Source: Elephas maximus indicus (lineage: Eukaryota; Chordata; Mammalia; Proboscidea; Elephantidae). From it: a DNA stretch of 64,000 nt. The notes under the pieces were generated by a model that saw nothing but the letters and a program-made list of their open reading frames with translations, was not told the origin of the DNA and did no database searches. Shown one piece after another: positions 62,101 through 64,000 of the stretch. Each line of letters starts with the position of its first letter. The first letter of the stretch is position 1. Made by a program: the position numbers and the translations under genes. The stretch covers positions 14,370,878-14,434,877 of the forward strand of contig NC_064839.1 of the NCBI RefSeq assembly GCF_024166365.1. The letters run 5' to 3'.

Positions 62101-63933
62101 TTTTATTACATTTATTCTTGGTTTTATGTTTGACACTTTTTCTCAACAACATTATTAAGGTAGGTTAATAAAATGCCATTTAATATATTTCTTAATTTAC
62201 TCATGCCGTTGGAGAGAATTTTTTTATTAATGTTTTATTGTGTTTAAGGTGAAAGTTTACAGAGAAAATTAGGTTCCTGTTTAATAATATCTACACAAAT
62301 TATTCAGTGATATGGAGGGAATTCTTTAAACTTTCAATTTCATGTATTTAGTTCTTGCTTTACGAAGTGTATCAGCATTACTGAAGAGTTACTTTTACTT
62401 TAAAGAAAAGCTCAGTTTTAGCTTTGTTTCAGTGACAGGGATTATTTTCTTGATTTTAGTCATTGATTTCTTTTCACTCCTCTTTAACATGGTCTGCATT
62501 GAACTTACTTTTGAGCTGTTAAACTTTTAAAAAACTCAACTTTAAAACCATTAAACAAGTATTTCTCTAAATTTAAAATCTGATTTTGAGAGAGAATTTT
62601 CTACACTATGGTACTTAAAAAAAAAAAAAAGATAAACATGATTCTTATTGGGTTGAGTGAATAAACTGGCCATACTGTATCGTCTTGGCTAGAAAGAACA
62701 GTAGAACTGACTTCTGGTCAATATTCTCCAACATTAAAACCTAAAATTAACGATCTTGTACAGCAAAACGAAGCCCTGATTAAGGGTTAAGATCAGCTGC
62801 TAACCAAAATGTCGGCAGTTTGAATACACCAGCCGCTCCTTGGAAACCCTAATACTAATGATAATAATAATGGTACTGTAATGAATACATTTTGTGTACT
62901 AACCTCAGTTCTGGCTTATTTTTTGTATCTTCATTTTTCTTCCAGTTCAGCTTCTTCTCCCATTTATGCCGTATGGATTTTTCTAAGCCATAGATTAAAA
63001 TAAAATTATGTGAATTAAAATTATAATCACTAATGATGGACACCAGCATTTTTCCATTCCCCCCCTTGAGGATCACTGCTGTGTCTTGAGTTGTCTTTGG
63101 GTGAATGAGTCTCACATCACTTACATCTGCAGCCACAAACGTCAGAGCCAACAGGCTCTGTGGCTATTACGTACCTGGTACAAAGTCTGGAGTTTCAGAT
63201 CATCATGCTGTTGCTCTCTGGTGAAGAAGATCATACTTCCTGTGCCTCAGCCTTCTCCCTCACCCCAAAACCAGACAGTGTATTTATAAATCTGTTTTAC
63301 GTATTGAACTTACACACAGAAGTTTGTGTGAAAAGAGGATTCTGTTTGAAAAAAAGGGGAGGGAGGAGAGGGAGAAGGAAGTTTGAAAGTTCCTGCTTAA
63401 GACATCCCCAGTTTCATGAACTATCATGAACATTAATTAATTTTTTTTTTTTTTCCCAATTGGAAATTATCAAGAAGCCATACTAAGGCACTAATAGCAA
63501 TTCTTGTTTTCTCCCTCCCCAATAGAAAATTTTAAACCTGAAGTCAGATGAACACATATTTAAATTCCTGAAGGCAAAATTTGGGTTTGGAGCAACAAGG
63601 TATGTCTGAATCGACAATCTGTGTTTGCTGTTTTACATTAAATCAGCAAGGACTTTAAAACTTGAGTCATCATTGTACCCTCAACTTAATTGCAGGCTCT
63701 TTTTGAGGAAAAATATAATGTAGTTTACTTGCCTTGGATTGAATTTAATACTTTGCTTTCCATTTGTTCCCTAGAGATTTTGATGCAAATCTGTATCTGT
63801 GTGAAGAAGCTTTTGGTCTCCTGCCTTTTAATACATTTGAAAGGCTTTCTGGTACTCTGCTTTTTTATGCTTATGTATTTGTTCTGTCCATCACAGTGAT
63901 TGCAGCTATAGCGGTTGTCTTTCATAATCTCAG
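15553..63933 (+). CDS. DPY19L3: DPY19L3, C-mannosyltransferase (5' part, 11 coding exons, runs off right edge)
   Basis: The gene encodes a multi-span ER membrane glycosyltransferase of the DPY19 family (GT-C fold). Family members transfer mannose from dolichol-phosphate-mannose to tryptophan in WxxW and thrombospondin-repeat sequons of secreted proteins. DPY19L3 is reported to act on R-spondin 1 and UNC5A. The joined exons 15553-15655, 20412-20545, 40671-40761, 48118-48239, 48840-48985, 50590-50713, 51257-51391, 60191-60322, 62058-62159, 63526-63599 and 63775-63933 total 1322 nt, or 440 codons plus 2 nt, with no stop. The product starts MMSIRQRKG and contains [21 protein letters not shown] and WQFNQF, which match the human DPY19L3 paralogue rather than L1, L2 or L4. 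All introns are GT-AG and phases are continuous. The remaining roughly 275 residues of the 716-residue human length, including the C-terminal luminal part, lie outside the window. No frameshift or stop is seen, so the gene looks functional. Confidence 0.96.
15656..16302. other. DPY19L3 intron 2, left part
   Basis: AT-rich intronic sequence with no recognised repeat or motif. Confidence 0.5.
16303..16518 (+). repeat. AfroSINE (long class)
   Basis: Head aaggagccctggtgggatgg, extra segment gatgtggcaatctgctgcca ... agattacagcc, tail aatcaactctatggcagtgg. Confidence 0.85.
16993..18125 (-). repeat. Antisense L1 fragments, split by an RTE-derived element
   Basis: 16993-17272 (ttgtggtacaaacatatata ... 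catttgccaattctaggtat) and 17751-18125 (tccttggggtatatgcctag ... ttttcatttgcatttcc) follow the reverse complement of L1 3' sequence. The first is interrupted at 17273 by the insertion described next. Confidence 0.65.
17287..17736 (-). mobile_element. Short RTE-derived non-autonomous element with perfect 14-bp target-site duplication
   Basis: CAGTGACTGCATAG occurs at 17273-17286 and 17737-17750, defining a 450-bp insertion. Its left part (ctgccatcgagttgactcca ... cctctgcttcatc) is the reversed RTE 3' end. Its right part (reverse of ctgtcagtttgatgtactg ... gctatgccactggtgtttc) is a body also seen at 32383-32747 and 52182-52495. There is no reverse-transcriptase sequence between them, so it moved as a short unit. 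Confidence 0.8.
18455..18639 (-). repeat. AfroSINE (long class) nested in RTE, 11-bp target-site duplication
   Basis: TGTTCTTCTGG flanks the copy at 18444-18454 and 18640-18650. It has the long-class segment tccacagagatt... in reverse and a tRNA-like head at the right end (ccactgcaccaccagggctc). Confidence 0.9.
18754..18904 (-). repeat. AfroSINE (short class) nested in RTE, 12-bp target-site duplication
   Basis: ACATGCATATGA flanks the copy at 18742-18753 and 18905-18916. The tail is at the left (cccattgcccttcagctgat) and the head at the right. Confidence 0.9.
19741..20411. other. DPY19L3 intron 2, right part
   Basis: AT-rich. About 20040-20340 resembles a reversed L2 3' end (gctgagtattaaagatgaat... 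agctcactttctggttggc), with low certainty. The polypyrimidine tract and acceptor lie at 20395-20411. Confidence 0.4.
20412..20545 (+). CDS. DPY19L3: DPY19L3 coding exon 2 (first transmembrane segment)
   Basis: This exon encodes residues 35-79. It begins with the [10 protein letters not shown] juxtamembrane stretch. A hydrophobic helix at about residues 44-66 ([14 protein letters not shown]...) is the first membrane span. The exon ends in the [11 protein letters not shown] start of the first luminal loop. The acceptor is ttctaaaag|g (20411/20412) and the donor is attaag|gtatgg (20545/20546). It joins exon 1 in phase 1 and leaves phase 0. Confidence 0.95.
20876..21268 (+). repeat. AfroSINE interrupted by an antisense AfroSINE
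   Basis: A long-class plus copy (gagccctggtggcacaatga, 20876-20990) resumes at 21191 (caatgaggcagttctactct ... cacacaacaacaacaatg). Between them a minus-strand long-class copy (aaaacctgttgtcttctggt ... aagcacttaactaccaggg, about 20990-21190) has been inserted, making a SINE-in-SINE nest able to form a hairpin. Confidence 0.8.
21973..22190 (+). repeat. AfroSINE (variant class)
   Basis: Head gagcccccaggttgtacaaa, body aaaggcctggccatctactg, tail caacctgatggcaactggtt with a T-run. Confidence 0.8.
22323..22483 (+). repeat. AfroSINE (short class) with target-site duplication
   Basis: TATCTCTTTAA lies at 22312-22322 and again immediately after the tail near 22484-22494. Head gaaatcctgatggtgtagtg, tail ctgactcggcagcaatggg. 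Confidence 0.85.
22955..23845 (-). repeat. Two L2 LINE fragments
   Basis: 22955-23560 runs from an L2 3'-end pattern (tacatattaagtacctgtag) into the L2 body (ccagatcatgaaggaccctg, agaaagatggctcaggct). A second L2 3' end starts at about 23600 (attcactgaatacctgctat gtgccaggcact). Both are on the minus strand. Confidence 0.65.
23846..24265. other. Unassigned GC-richer block in intron 3
   Basis: About 420 bp, noticeably richer in G and C than its surroundings, between two L2 fragments. It begins near TGTAACGG, similar to the LTR-like start at 1334 (TGTTACGG), so a solo LTR is possible, but I find no matching end. The ORFs at 23793-24134 and 24022-24228 are not recognisable. Confidence 0.3.
24270..24720 (-). 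repeat. L2 LINE fragment
   Basis: 'gagaacactctgagaagagg ... gttttgtgagccatgaggag ... ggccagatcatatagcgctc' follows the reversed L2 body. Ancient and broken. Confidence 0.55.
25125..25330. repeat. Short non-autonomous DNA-transposon fossil
   Basis: The pattern 'gtgctgtccagtagaactct ... agccacatgtggctatcgag cacttgaaa' belongs to a common mammalian hAT-like MITE family with terminal inverted repeats. The same family recurs at 33040-33215. Family name not asserted. Confidence 0.5.
25331..26085. other. DPY19L3 intron 3, no recognised repeat
   Basis: AT-rich intronic sequence; no repeat, RNA gene or coding segment recognised. Confidence 0.45.
26086..26261 (+). repeat. AfroSINE (short class) with internal duplication
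   Basis: Head gtacctggtggcgcagtggt. The segment 'gctatggtgtgctgtggctgctaac' shows a small duplication in the anticodon-arm region. Tail aatcaactggacagtaatgg. Confidence 0.85.
26520..27245 (-). repeat. Cluster of three minus-strand AfroSINEs
   Basis: 26520-26710 is a variant-class copy (gtgacttaggagatcccatg ... ttggttaccagttgag). 26864-27008 is short class (cagtgccgtcgtctcatagc ... actacgccaccagggtttcc). 27087-27245 is short class with the target-site duplication ATCTGATGTCA on both sides. All point the same way. Confidence 0.8.
27735..27932 (-). repeat. AfroSINE (long class)
   Basis: Tail at left (gccactgccatggggttggt), long-class insert (aatctctacacaagcagact), head at right (taaccactgctccaccagg). 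Confidence 0.8.
28000..30300 (+). repeat. A-rich, old L1-derived sequence with a SINE tail fragment
   Basis: 28270-29330 is A-rich and resembles L1 5'/ORF1-region fossils (tctggaagtaagacttgact ... gcaagagatgagaggaagc ... tgaaagaccacgaatgaggt). 29159-29206 is a minus-strand SINE tail fragment (aaaacccgttgccatggagt). 30180-30300 ends in an L1-type 3' end (gtatggcatatcagttatat ctcaataaagc). Between 29340 and 30000 only AT-rich sequence is seen. Confidence 0.45.
30340..32945 (+). repeat. L1 LINE (ORF2 3' half to 3' end), split by an RTE-derived element
   Basis: Translated + strand pieces give the RT active-site stretch [12 protein letters not shown] (near 30717-30755) and the ORF2 C-terminal pattern [17 protein letters not shown] (31200-31421). 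Many stops are present. The 3' part resumes at 32757-32945 (gttctaaaattgattgtagg ... ctatctcagtaaagc). A 68-bp tandem duplication lies at 31957-32094 and CA/TG/TA microsatellites at 31849-31876 and 32157-32192. Confidence 0.8.
32383..32747 (+). mobile_element. Short RTE-derived non-autonomous element inside L1
   Basis: AGGGCTGAG flanks the unit at 32374-32382 and 32748-32756. It starts with 'cttgtctgtcagtttgtggtggcttgcg', continues 'gctggaagctatgcctctgg', and ends with the RTE 3' tail (tgactcgatggcacctaac aacaa). Same architecture as 17287-17736 but opposite orientation. Confidence 0.8.
33040..33215. repeat. Short DNA-transposon fossil, second copy
   Basis: Starts 'gcagtactatccaatggaat' and ends 'ccaattggacagcccagcac', an inverted-repeat pair of ends; the interior has 'gatagccactagccaaatat' as in 25125-25330. 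Confidence 0.55.
33216..34440. other. Intron 3: mixed old fragments
   Basis: 33820-33860 resembles a reversed RTE tail (ttgttgttagctggcccctg). 33985-34200 resembles the end of an LTR-type element also seen near 47000-47265 (aggccacaccccagagaagc ... gggaatcatggcctaaccaa). The rest is unassigned. Confidence 0.4.
34453..34607 (+). repeat. AfroSINE (short class) with 12-bp target-site duplication
   Basis: TATATGCTGATG flanks it at 34441-34452 and 34608-34619. Head gaaaccctggtggcatagtg; the tail is slightly shortened (gtcagaatcagcagtgggtt). Confidence 0.9.
34620..35895 (+). repeat. L2 LINE 3' portion, with a nested antisense AfroSINE
   Basis: A long co-linear L2 match on the + strand: 'ctccagacttgtatatccag', 'cacagcagccagcgtgacct', 'ctagattataaattccagga aggcaggga', and the L2 3' end 'gtgctcaaaagtgttgaatg aatgaat'. 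An antisense long-class SINE sits at 34710-34886 (ccactgccatcgagtcaatt ... actgcaccaaaagggctcc). Confidence 0.75.
36105..36264 (-). repeat. AfroSINE (short class)
   Basis: Tail at left (aaccagttgctgtcaagtca), head at right (ttaaccactacaccatgagg). Flanked by ATGTTCAGTGG and ATGTTCACTGG, an 11-bp duplication with one mismatch. Confidence 0.85.
36265..39590. other. Repeat-poor block in intron 3
   Basis: 3.3 kb without any recognisable SINE, LINE, LTR or DNA transposon, unlike all neighbouring intronic sequence. It is AT-rich with scattered TAATTA-type motifs (for example near 37455-37500). No ORF is convincing. A diverged 23-bp tandem pair lies at about 36284-36330 (gacaattcttgtttaggtaa / gataattcctgtttgggtaa). 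Regulatory content is possible but unproven. Confidence 0.5.
39590..40054 (+). mobile_element. SINE tail fragment and RTE 3' end
   Basis: 39590-39656 is a truncated SINE tail (tatagggttgctgtgatttg). 39700-40054 is the last 350 bp of an RTE LINE (tgccagaagaacgaacaaat ctgtcttgg ... gaagaccctcgatgagatgg ... ttgatgacacctaacaacaa). 5'-truncated and non-coding. Confidence 0.85.
40304..40510 (+). repeat. AfroSINE (long class) 160 bp upstream of coding exon 3
   Basis: Head cgagccttggttgtgcaatg, long-class insert gatgtggcagtctgcttctg, tail attgacttgatggcaagggg. It ends about 160 bp before the exon acceptor. Confidence 0.85.
40671..40761 (+). CDS. DPY19L3: DPY19L3 coding exon 3 (conserved first luminal loop)
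   Basis: This exon encodes residues 80-109 plus one base. It carries the family hallmark [13 protein letters not shown] in the first luminal loop. Glu90 in this motif is the acidic residue I would nominate for the catalytic role assigned to a luminal Glu in DPY19 structural work; that equivalence is from memory and not aligned here. The acceptor is tgtatttcag|gaagtg and the donor is caag|gtaatt. It is separated from the previous exon by a 20-kb intron. Confidence 0.95.
41398..41575 (+). repeat. AfroSINE (short class)
   Basis: Head gaaaccctggtggcatagtg, tail aatcgactcgatagcaacag with a T-rich end. Imperfect target-site duplication (AGACTATACAC / AGACTATATCAC). Confidence 0.85.
41591..42062 (-). 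repeat. Two minus-strand AfroSINEs (variant and short class)
   Basis: 41591-41790 is variant class (cagctgccttcgagtcgctt ... ttaacagtttgcaccactta). 41900-42062 is short class (aaacccgttgccgtcgggtc ... aaccacggtgtcaccaggg). Confidence 0.8.
42145..42530 (+). repeat. Diverged local duplication pair
   Basis: 42145-42245 and 42425-42530 share an ordered set of words: 'cttttctcatcaa', 'tttggtaacc', 'gaggt/ttcagtt', 'aaaggcagag' and a CCTTCCC/TTT tract. They are about 280 bp apart, same orientation. Either an old local duplication or two copies of an unrecognised repeat. Confidence 0.5.
42556..42714 (-). repeat. AfroSINE (short class)
   Basis: Tail at left (aaacccattgctttcaagtc), head at right (taaccgctacaccaccgggg). 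Confidence 0.85.
43064..43261 (-). repeat. AfroSINE (variant class)
   Basis: Left end ccagtggctgtggagctgac, body cagtggctgatttttcggaa, right end attgccgtttgtaccaccca. Confidence 0.75.
43516..43681 (+). repeat. AfroSINE (short class)
   Basis: Head agagccctggtggtgcagca, tail aatcaacttggtggcaacta. Confidence 0.85.
43895..44800 (-). repeat. Antisense L1 fragments
   Basis: 43895-44560 (gcaactgcataatgctccta ... aacatttgggtcgtttctaa ... tgagagtgcttccttacagc) and 44585-44800 (acttgttgtaaattacatat ... tgcagtcaccattagtgtgg) follow reversed L1 3' sequence. Confidence 0.65.
45285..46590 (-). repeat. LTR-retrotransposon remnant of MaLR type (LTR plus internal region)
   Basis: 45285-45700 has the reversed MaLR-LTR pattern (agtgctgctataacagaaat ... 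ttattttctcacggtttagg ... caattcaatccataac). It continues into a non-coding internal region in the order seen in MST/THE1-type elements (ccatccttcggcctccaaaa ... tcttacatcaactccaaatc ... ttgggcaatggctccatcgc). ORFs here (46047-46385, 46270-46713) are incidental. Confidence 0.55.
46591..47265. repeat. LTR-like segment (ERVL/MLT2-like)
   Basis: Starts 'ctgggttctccagagaagca' with 'agagagatttatctcaagga' and ends 'agaatcatagcccaaccaag ctgac', a pattern of ERVL-class LTRs. It holds repeated 'ggcaggctgctggctcacag' type units in its middle (46790-46930). A fragment with a similar end lies at 33985-34200. Confidence 0.45.
47757..47960 (-). repeat. AfroSINE (long class) 160 bp upstream of coding exon 4
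   Basis: Tail at left (aaaccaaacccattccccat), long-class insert (gtaatctttgtggaagcagg), head at right (actgcgccaccagggctcc). Confidence 0.85.
48118..48239 (+). CDS. DPY19L3: DPY19L3 coding exon 4
   Basis: This exon encodes residues 110-150, continuing the first luminal loop. It contains IYDNKTES with a potential N-glycosylation sequon at Asn118 (NKT), then the [16 protein letters not shown] stretch conserved in the human protein. The acceptor is aatctcag|g (48117/48118) and the donor is gtacag|gtatgt (48239/48240). It enters in phase 1 and leaves in phase 0. Confidence 0.95.
48240..48839. other. DPY19L3 intron 5, no recognised repeat
   Basis: 600-bp intron; nothing but intronic sequence and a T-rich acceptor tract ending ccttttacag. 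Confidence 0.6.
48840..48985 (+). CDS. DPY19L3: DPY19L3 coding exon 5 (membrane spans)
   Basis: This exon encodes residues 151-198 plus two bases. It opens with [20 protein letters not shown] and is almost entirely hydrophobic, giving one or two membrane helices up to [11 protein letters not shown]. The acceptor is ccttttacag|a and the donor is aatag|gtgagt, the strongest donor consensus in the gene. Only 600 bp separate it from exon 4. Confidence 0.95.
49340..49508 (-). repeat. AfroSINE (short class) in intron 6
   Basis: Tail at left (aagccattgccgtcgagcca), head at right (aaccactacgccaccagggt). Flanked by GGTTCACAATTA and GGCTCACAATTA, a 12-bp duplication with one change. Confidence 0.9.
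49740..50500. repeat. MIR and L2 fossils in intron 6
   Basis: 49740-49935 is a minus-strand MIR (tctcattttagagatgagga aattgagg). About 50050-50250 resembles a reversed L2 3' end. 50290-50500 is a plus-strand MIR (ggcagtgtggtgtgatacgt ... actgtaccacttagc). Confidence 0.55.
50590..50713 (+). CDS. DPY19L3: DPY19L3 coding exon 6
   Basis: This exon encodes the last base of codon 199 through residue 240. It contains [17 protein letters not shown], a strongly conserved family segment with charged residues next to membrane helices, followed by a hydrophobic helix and the RPNLQPLSE loop. The acceptor is ttgtgcag|a and the donor is ctgaa|gtaagt. It leaves in phase 0. Confidence 0.95.
50714..51256. other. 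DPY19L3 intron 7, no recognised repeat
   Basis: 543-bp intron. An open frame from 51014 reads through into coding exon 7, but the intronic residues have no similarity to DPY19L3, so it is not coding. Confidence 0.6.
51257..51391 (+). CDS. DPY19L3: DPY19L3 coding exon 7
   Basis: This exon encodes residues 241-285 (exactly 45 codons). A hydrophobic run [16 protein letters not shown] leads into the conserved TWQFNQF motif and a further helix, ending LDMLPAVK. The acceptor is tttttacag|agg and the donor is gtgaag|gtaagc. Being symmetric (phase 0 to 0), it could be skipped without a frameshift, though no evidence here shows that it is. Confidence 0.95.
51392..52007. other. DPY19L3 intron 8, left part
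   Basis: AT-rich intronic sequence with no recognised repeat or motif. Confidence 0.5.
52008..52167 (+). repeat. AfroSINE (short class), near consensus
   Basis: Head gaaaccctggtggcgtagtg, B-box cagttcgagtccaccag, tail gtcggaatcgactcgacggc. Flanked by TAATAAAAAAGTTG (51994-52007) and TAATAAAAAAATTG (52168-52181), 13 of 14 identical. It keeps many CpGs, suggesting a relatively young insertion. Confidence 0.92.
52182..52495 (+). repeat. tRNA-Gly-headed SINE with RTE-type tail
   Basis: 52184-52255 resembles tRNA-Gly(GCC): it starts gcattggtgtttcagtggta and has a B-box-like ttgattcccagcc. The body (tctgtctgtcagtagaggct ... gcttccagactaagag) matches 17287-17736 and 32383-32747. The end (gagtcaggggctgccttgac ... 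aacaacaacaa) resembles the RTE tail. The anticodon arm is decayed, so it is not a functional tRNA gene. Confidence 0.75.
52600..53430. repeat. L2 (minus) and L1 (plus) fragments
   Basis: 52600-52980 resembles reversed L2 (cacagggagcttaccatcta ... acctgagctggaccacaaa). 53015-53430 follows L1 3' sequence (cacacactgctggtaacagt ... gcacttctggaagtttatac). Confidence 0.5.
53431..53572 (+). repeat. Perfect 71-bp tandem duplication
   Basis: 53431-53501 and 53502-53572 are identical over all 71 bases (gaacttgtatctcttttaaa ... cacacacaaaattaaa). Each unit contains a short A/G-rich tract and a (CA)4 run. Confidence 0.97.
53573..54216. other. DPY19L3 intron 8, unassigned
   Basis: AT-rich sequence; no repeat recognised apart from the adjacent duplication. 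Confidence 0.45.
54217..54377 (-). repeat. AfroSINE (short class)
   Basis: Tail at left (aagcccactgccatcgaatc), head at right (taacctctacgctgccaggg). Confidence 0.85.
54390..56880 (+). repeat. L1 LINE, 5' UTR through start of ORF2, degenerate
   Basis: 54390-55320 is a GC-moderate 5' region with repeated units around 'cacccagtggtgttattgaa ggccacatgagg'. 55320-55960 is ORF1-like, A-rich sequence (ORF 55320-55580 is coiled-coil-like), with 'caccaagacacatcatagtc aaac'. 56400-56700 has the ORF2 pattern 'attctctgaccacagtggat tcaaac'. Stops are frequent. A tiny RTE-tail-like scrap (aatcgactcaacaacaccta) lies at about 55950-55980. Confidence 0.65.
57500..58250 (+). repeat. L1 LINE ORF2 C-terminal fragment
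   Basis: The + strand ORF 57678-58190 contains [20 protein letters not shown] and other ORF2 C-terminal patterns, parallel to 31200-31421. It is followed by an AC-repeat region near 58300-58330. 5'- and 3'-truncated. Confidence 0.75.
58553..58987. repeat. Minus variant AfroSINE and plus short AfroSINE
   Basis: 58553-58732 is a minus variant-class copy (tcagttgcctttgagtcagt ... accgtttgtatcacccaggg). 58849-58987 is a plus short-class copy (gaaaccctgatggcatagtg) truncated within the tail (gagtcagaatcaaatcag). Confidence 0.8.
59460..59660 (-). repeat. MIR/L2-like fossil
   Basis: 'gagtgcttattctgcccagg ... gcaactctgtgaggaaggca ... ccacagctggtacatggcag' is a reversed MIR-like pattern. Confidence 0.5.
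60191..60322 (+). CDS. DPY19L3: DPY19L3 coding exon 8
   Basis: This exon encodes residues 286-329 (44 codons, phase 0 to 0). It reads [20 protein letters not shown], two closely spaced membrane helices, ending IARKLQ. The acceptor is atccttgcag|gtgaca and the donor is cttcag|gtagga. It follows an 8.8-kb intron full of L1 sequence. Confidence 0.95.
60323..61535. other. DPY19L3 intron 9, left part
   Basis: AT-rich. A (TG)n microsatellite lies at about 60629-60658 with one interrupting C. Otherwise nothing is recognised. Confidence 0.5.
61536..61900. repeat. Nested AfroSINEs (plus variant copy inside a minus copy)
   Basis: A minus copy starts at 61540 (accgattgccatcaagtcag) and resumes at about 61843 (agtcaccgggtctttcttcc). 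A plus variant copy (ggtccctgagtggtgcaagc ... caacttgatggcaacaggtt, about 61637-61840) interrupts it. TAATCTTTA occurs at both junctions. Confidence 0.8.
62058..62159 (+). CDS. DPY19L3: DPY19L3 coding exon 9
   Basis: This exon encodes residues 330-363 (34 codons, phase 0 to 0). It has a basic cytosolic-type loop [14 protein letters not shown] followed by a membrane helix [20 protein letters not shown]. The acceptor is aatttctag|aaa and the donor is attaag|gtaggt. Confidence 0.95.
62160..62770. other. DPY19L3 intron 10, left part
   Basis: AT-rich intronic sequence; nothing recognised. Confidence 0.5.
62771..62875 (+). repeat. 3'-truncated AfroSINE head next to an (ATA/ATG)-rich microsatellite
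   Basis: Head and B-box only (agccctgattaagggttaag ... ggcagtttgaatacaccagc ... ccttggaaaccc). The tail is missing and replaced by taatactaatgataataata. Confidence 0.75.
62876..63525. other. DPY19L3 intron 10, right part
   Basis: No recognised repeat. A purine-only tract of GA type lies at about 63347-63381 (aaaaaaaggggagggaggag...). Confidence 0.5.
63526..63599 (+). CDS. DPY19L3: DPY19L3 coding exon 10
   Basis: This exon encodes residues 364-387 plus two bases. It reads [20 protein letters not shown], a short polar stretch between membrane helices, as in the human protein. The acceptor is ccccaatag|aaa and the donor is acaag|gtatgt. Only 175 bp separate it from the next exon. Confidence 0.95.
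63775..63933 (+). CDS. DPY19L3: DPY19L3 coding exon 11 (last exon in window)
   Basis: This exon encodes the last base of codon 388 through residue 440 plus two bases. It reads [19 protein letters not shown] and then a membrane helix ([20 protein letters not shown]). The acceptor is gttccctag|a and the donor is ctcag|gtatgg at 63933/63934. The following intron starts at 63934 and leaves the window, so the gene continues to the right. Confidence 0.95.
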
Positions 63934-64000
63934 GTATGGTATATTTCAGACATCTAACGCTCTTTTTCTAATAAATTTGTTCTGTGTGGCAGAAAAACTA

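Noticed and set aside
1-64000. CRISPR array, phage, plasmid or bacterial defence island
   Set aside because: The window is a mammalian chromosome segment; the regularly recurring sequences are dispersed SINEs with variable spacing and target-site duplications.

Overview
This is a eukaryotic, mammalian nuclear window. It is almost certainly from an afrotherian of the elephant, hyrax and sea-cow group, most likely an elephant. The evidence is more than 40 copies or fragments of a tRNA-derived, RTE-tailed SINE of the AfroSINE type, several RTE (BovB-like) LINE copies, and L1, L2, MIR, MaLR and hAT-type fossils, all around one split gene with GT-AG introns. There is no operon, phage, CRISPR array or bacterial feature.

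The single protein-coding gene is DPY19L3 on the + strand, which encodes a multi-span ER C-mannosyltransferase. Only its 5' part is present. A CpG-island promoter lies at about 12250-13578 and the 5' non-coding exon inside it is not resolved. Eleven coding exons follow: 15553-15655, 20412-20545, 40671-40761, 48118-48239, 48840-48985, 50590-50713, 51257-51391, 60191-60322, 62058-62159, 63526-63599 and 63775-63933. Every junction is GT-AG, reading phase is kept throughout, and together they encode 440 complete codons plus two bases. The human protein has 716 residues, so the C-terminal part lies beyond the right edge. Two tiny upstream ORFs precede the start codon in the first coding exon.

Layout. 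1-12250 is intergenic and packed with repeats: two L1 3' ends, a 2-kb RTE remnant, MaLR-like, L2 and MER5-like fossils, and SINEs. 12250-13578 is the CpG island. Intron 1 runs to 15516 and is SINE-rich. Intron 2 (15656-20411) holds L1 fragments, an RTE-derived short element with a perfect 14-bp target-site duplication, and an RTE copy carrying two nested SINEs. Intron 3 (20546-40670) is 20 kb of nested SINE, L2, L1 and RTE, with a conspicuous repeat-poor block at about 36265-39590. Intron 4 (40762-48117) has SINEs, antisense L1 and LTR-type remnants. Introns 5 and 7 are short and show no recognisable repeat. Intron 8 (51392-60190) contains a tRNA-Gly-headed SINE with an RTE-like tail, a perfect 71-bp tandem duplication, and long L1 remnants.

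No new gene system is visible. The most interesting signals are the short non-autonomous elements sharing the RTE 3' end, the nested-insertion chronology, the start-stop uORF next to the DPY19L3 initiation codon, and the repeat-poor intronic block. Repeat family names come from recognition of consensus patterns, not a database search, and repeat boundaries are approximate unless a target-site duplication fixes them.
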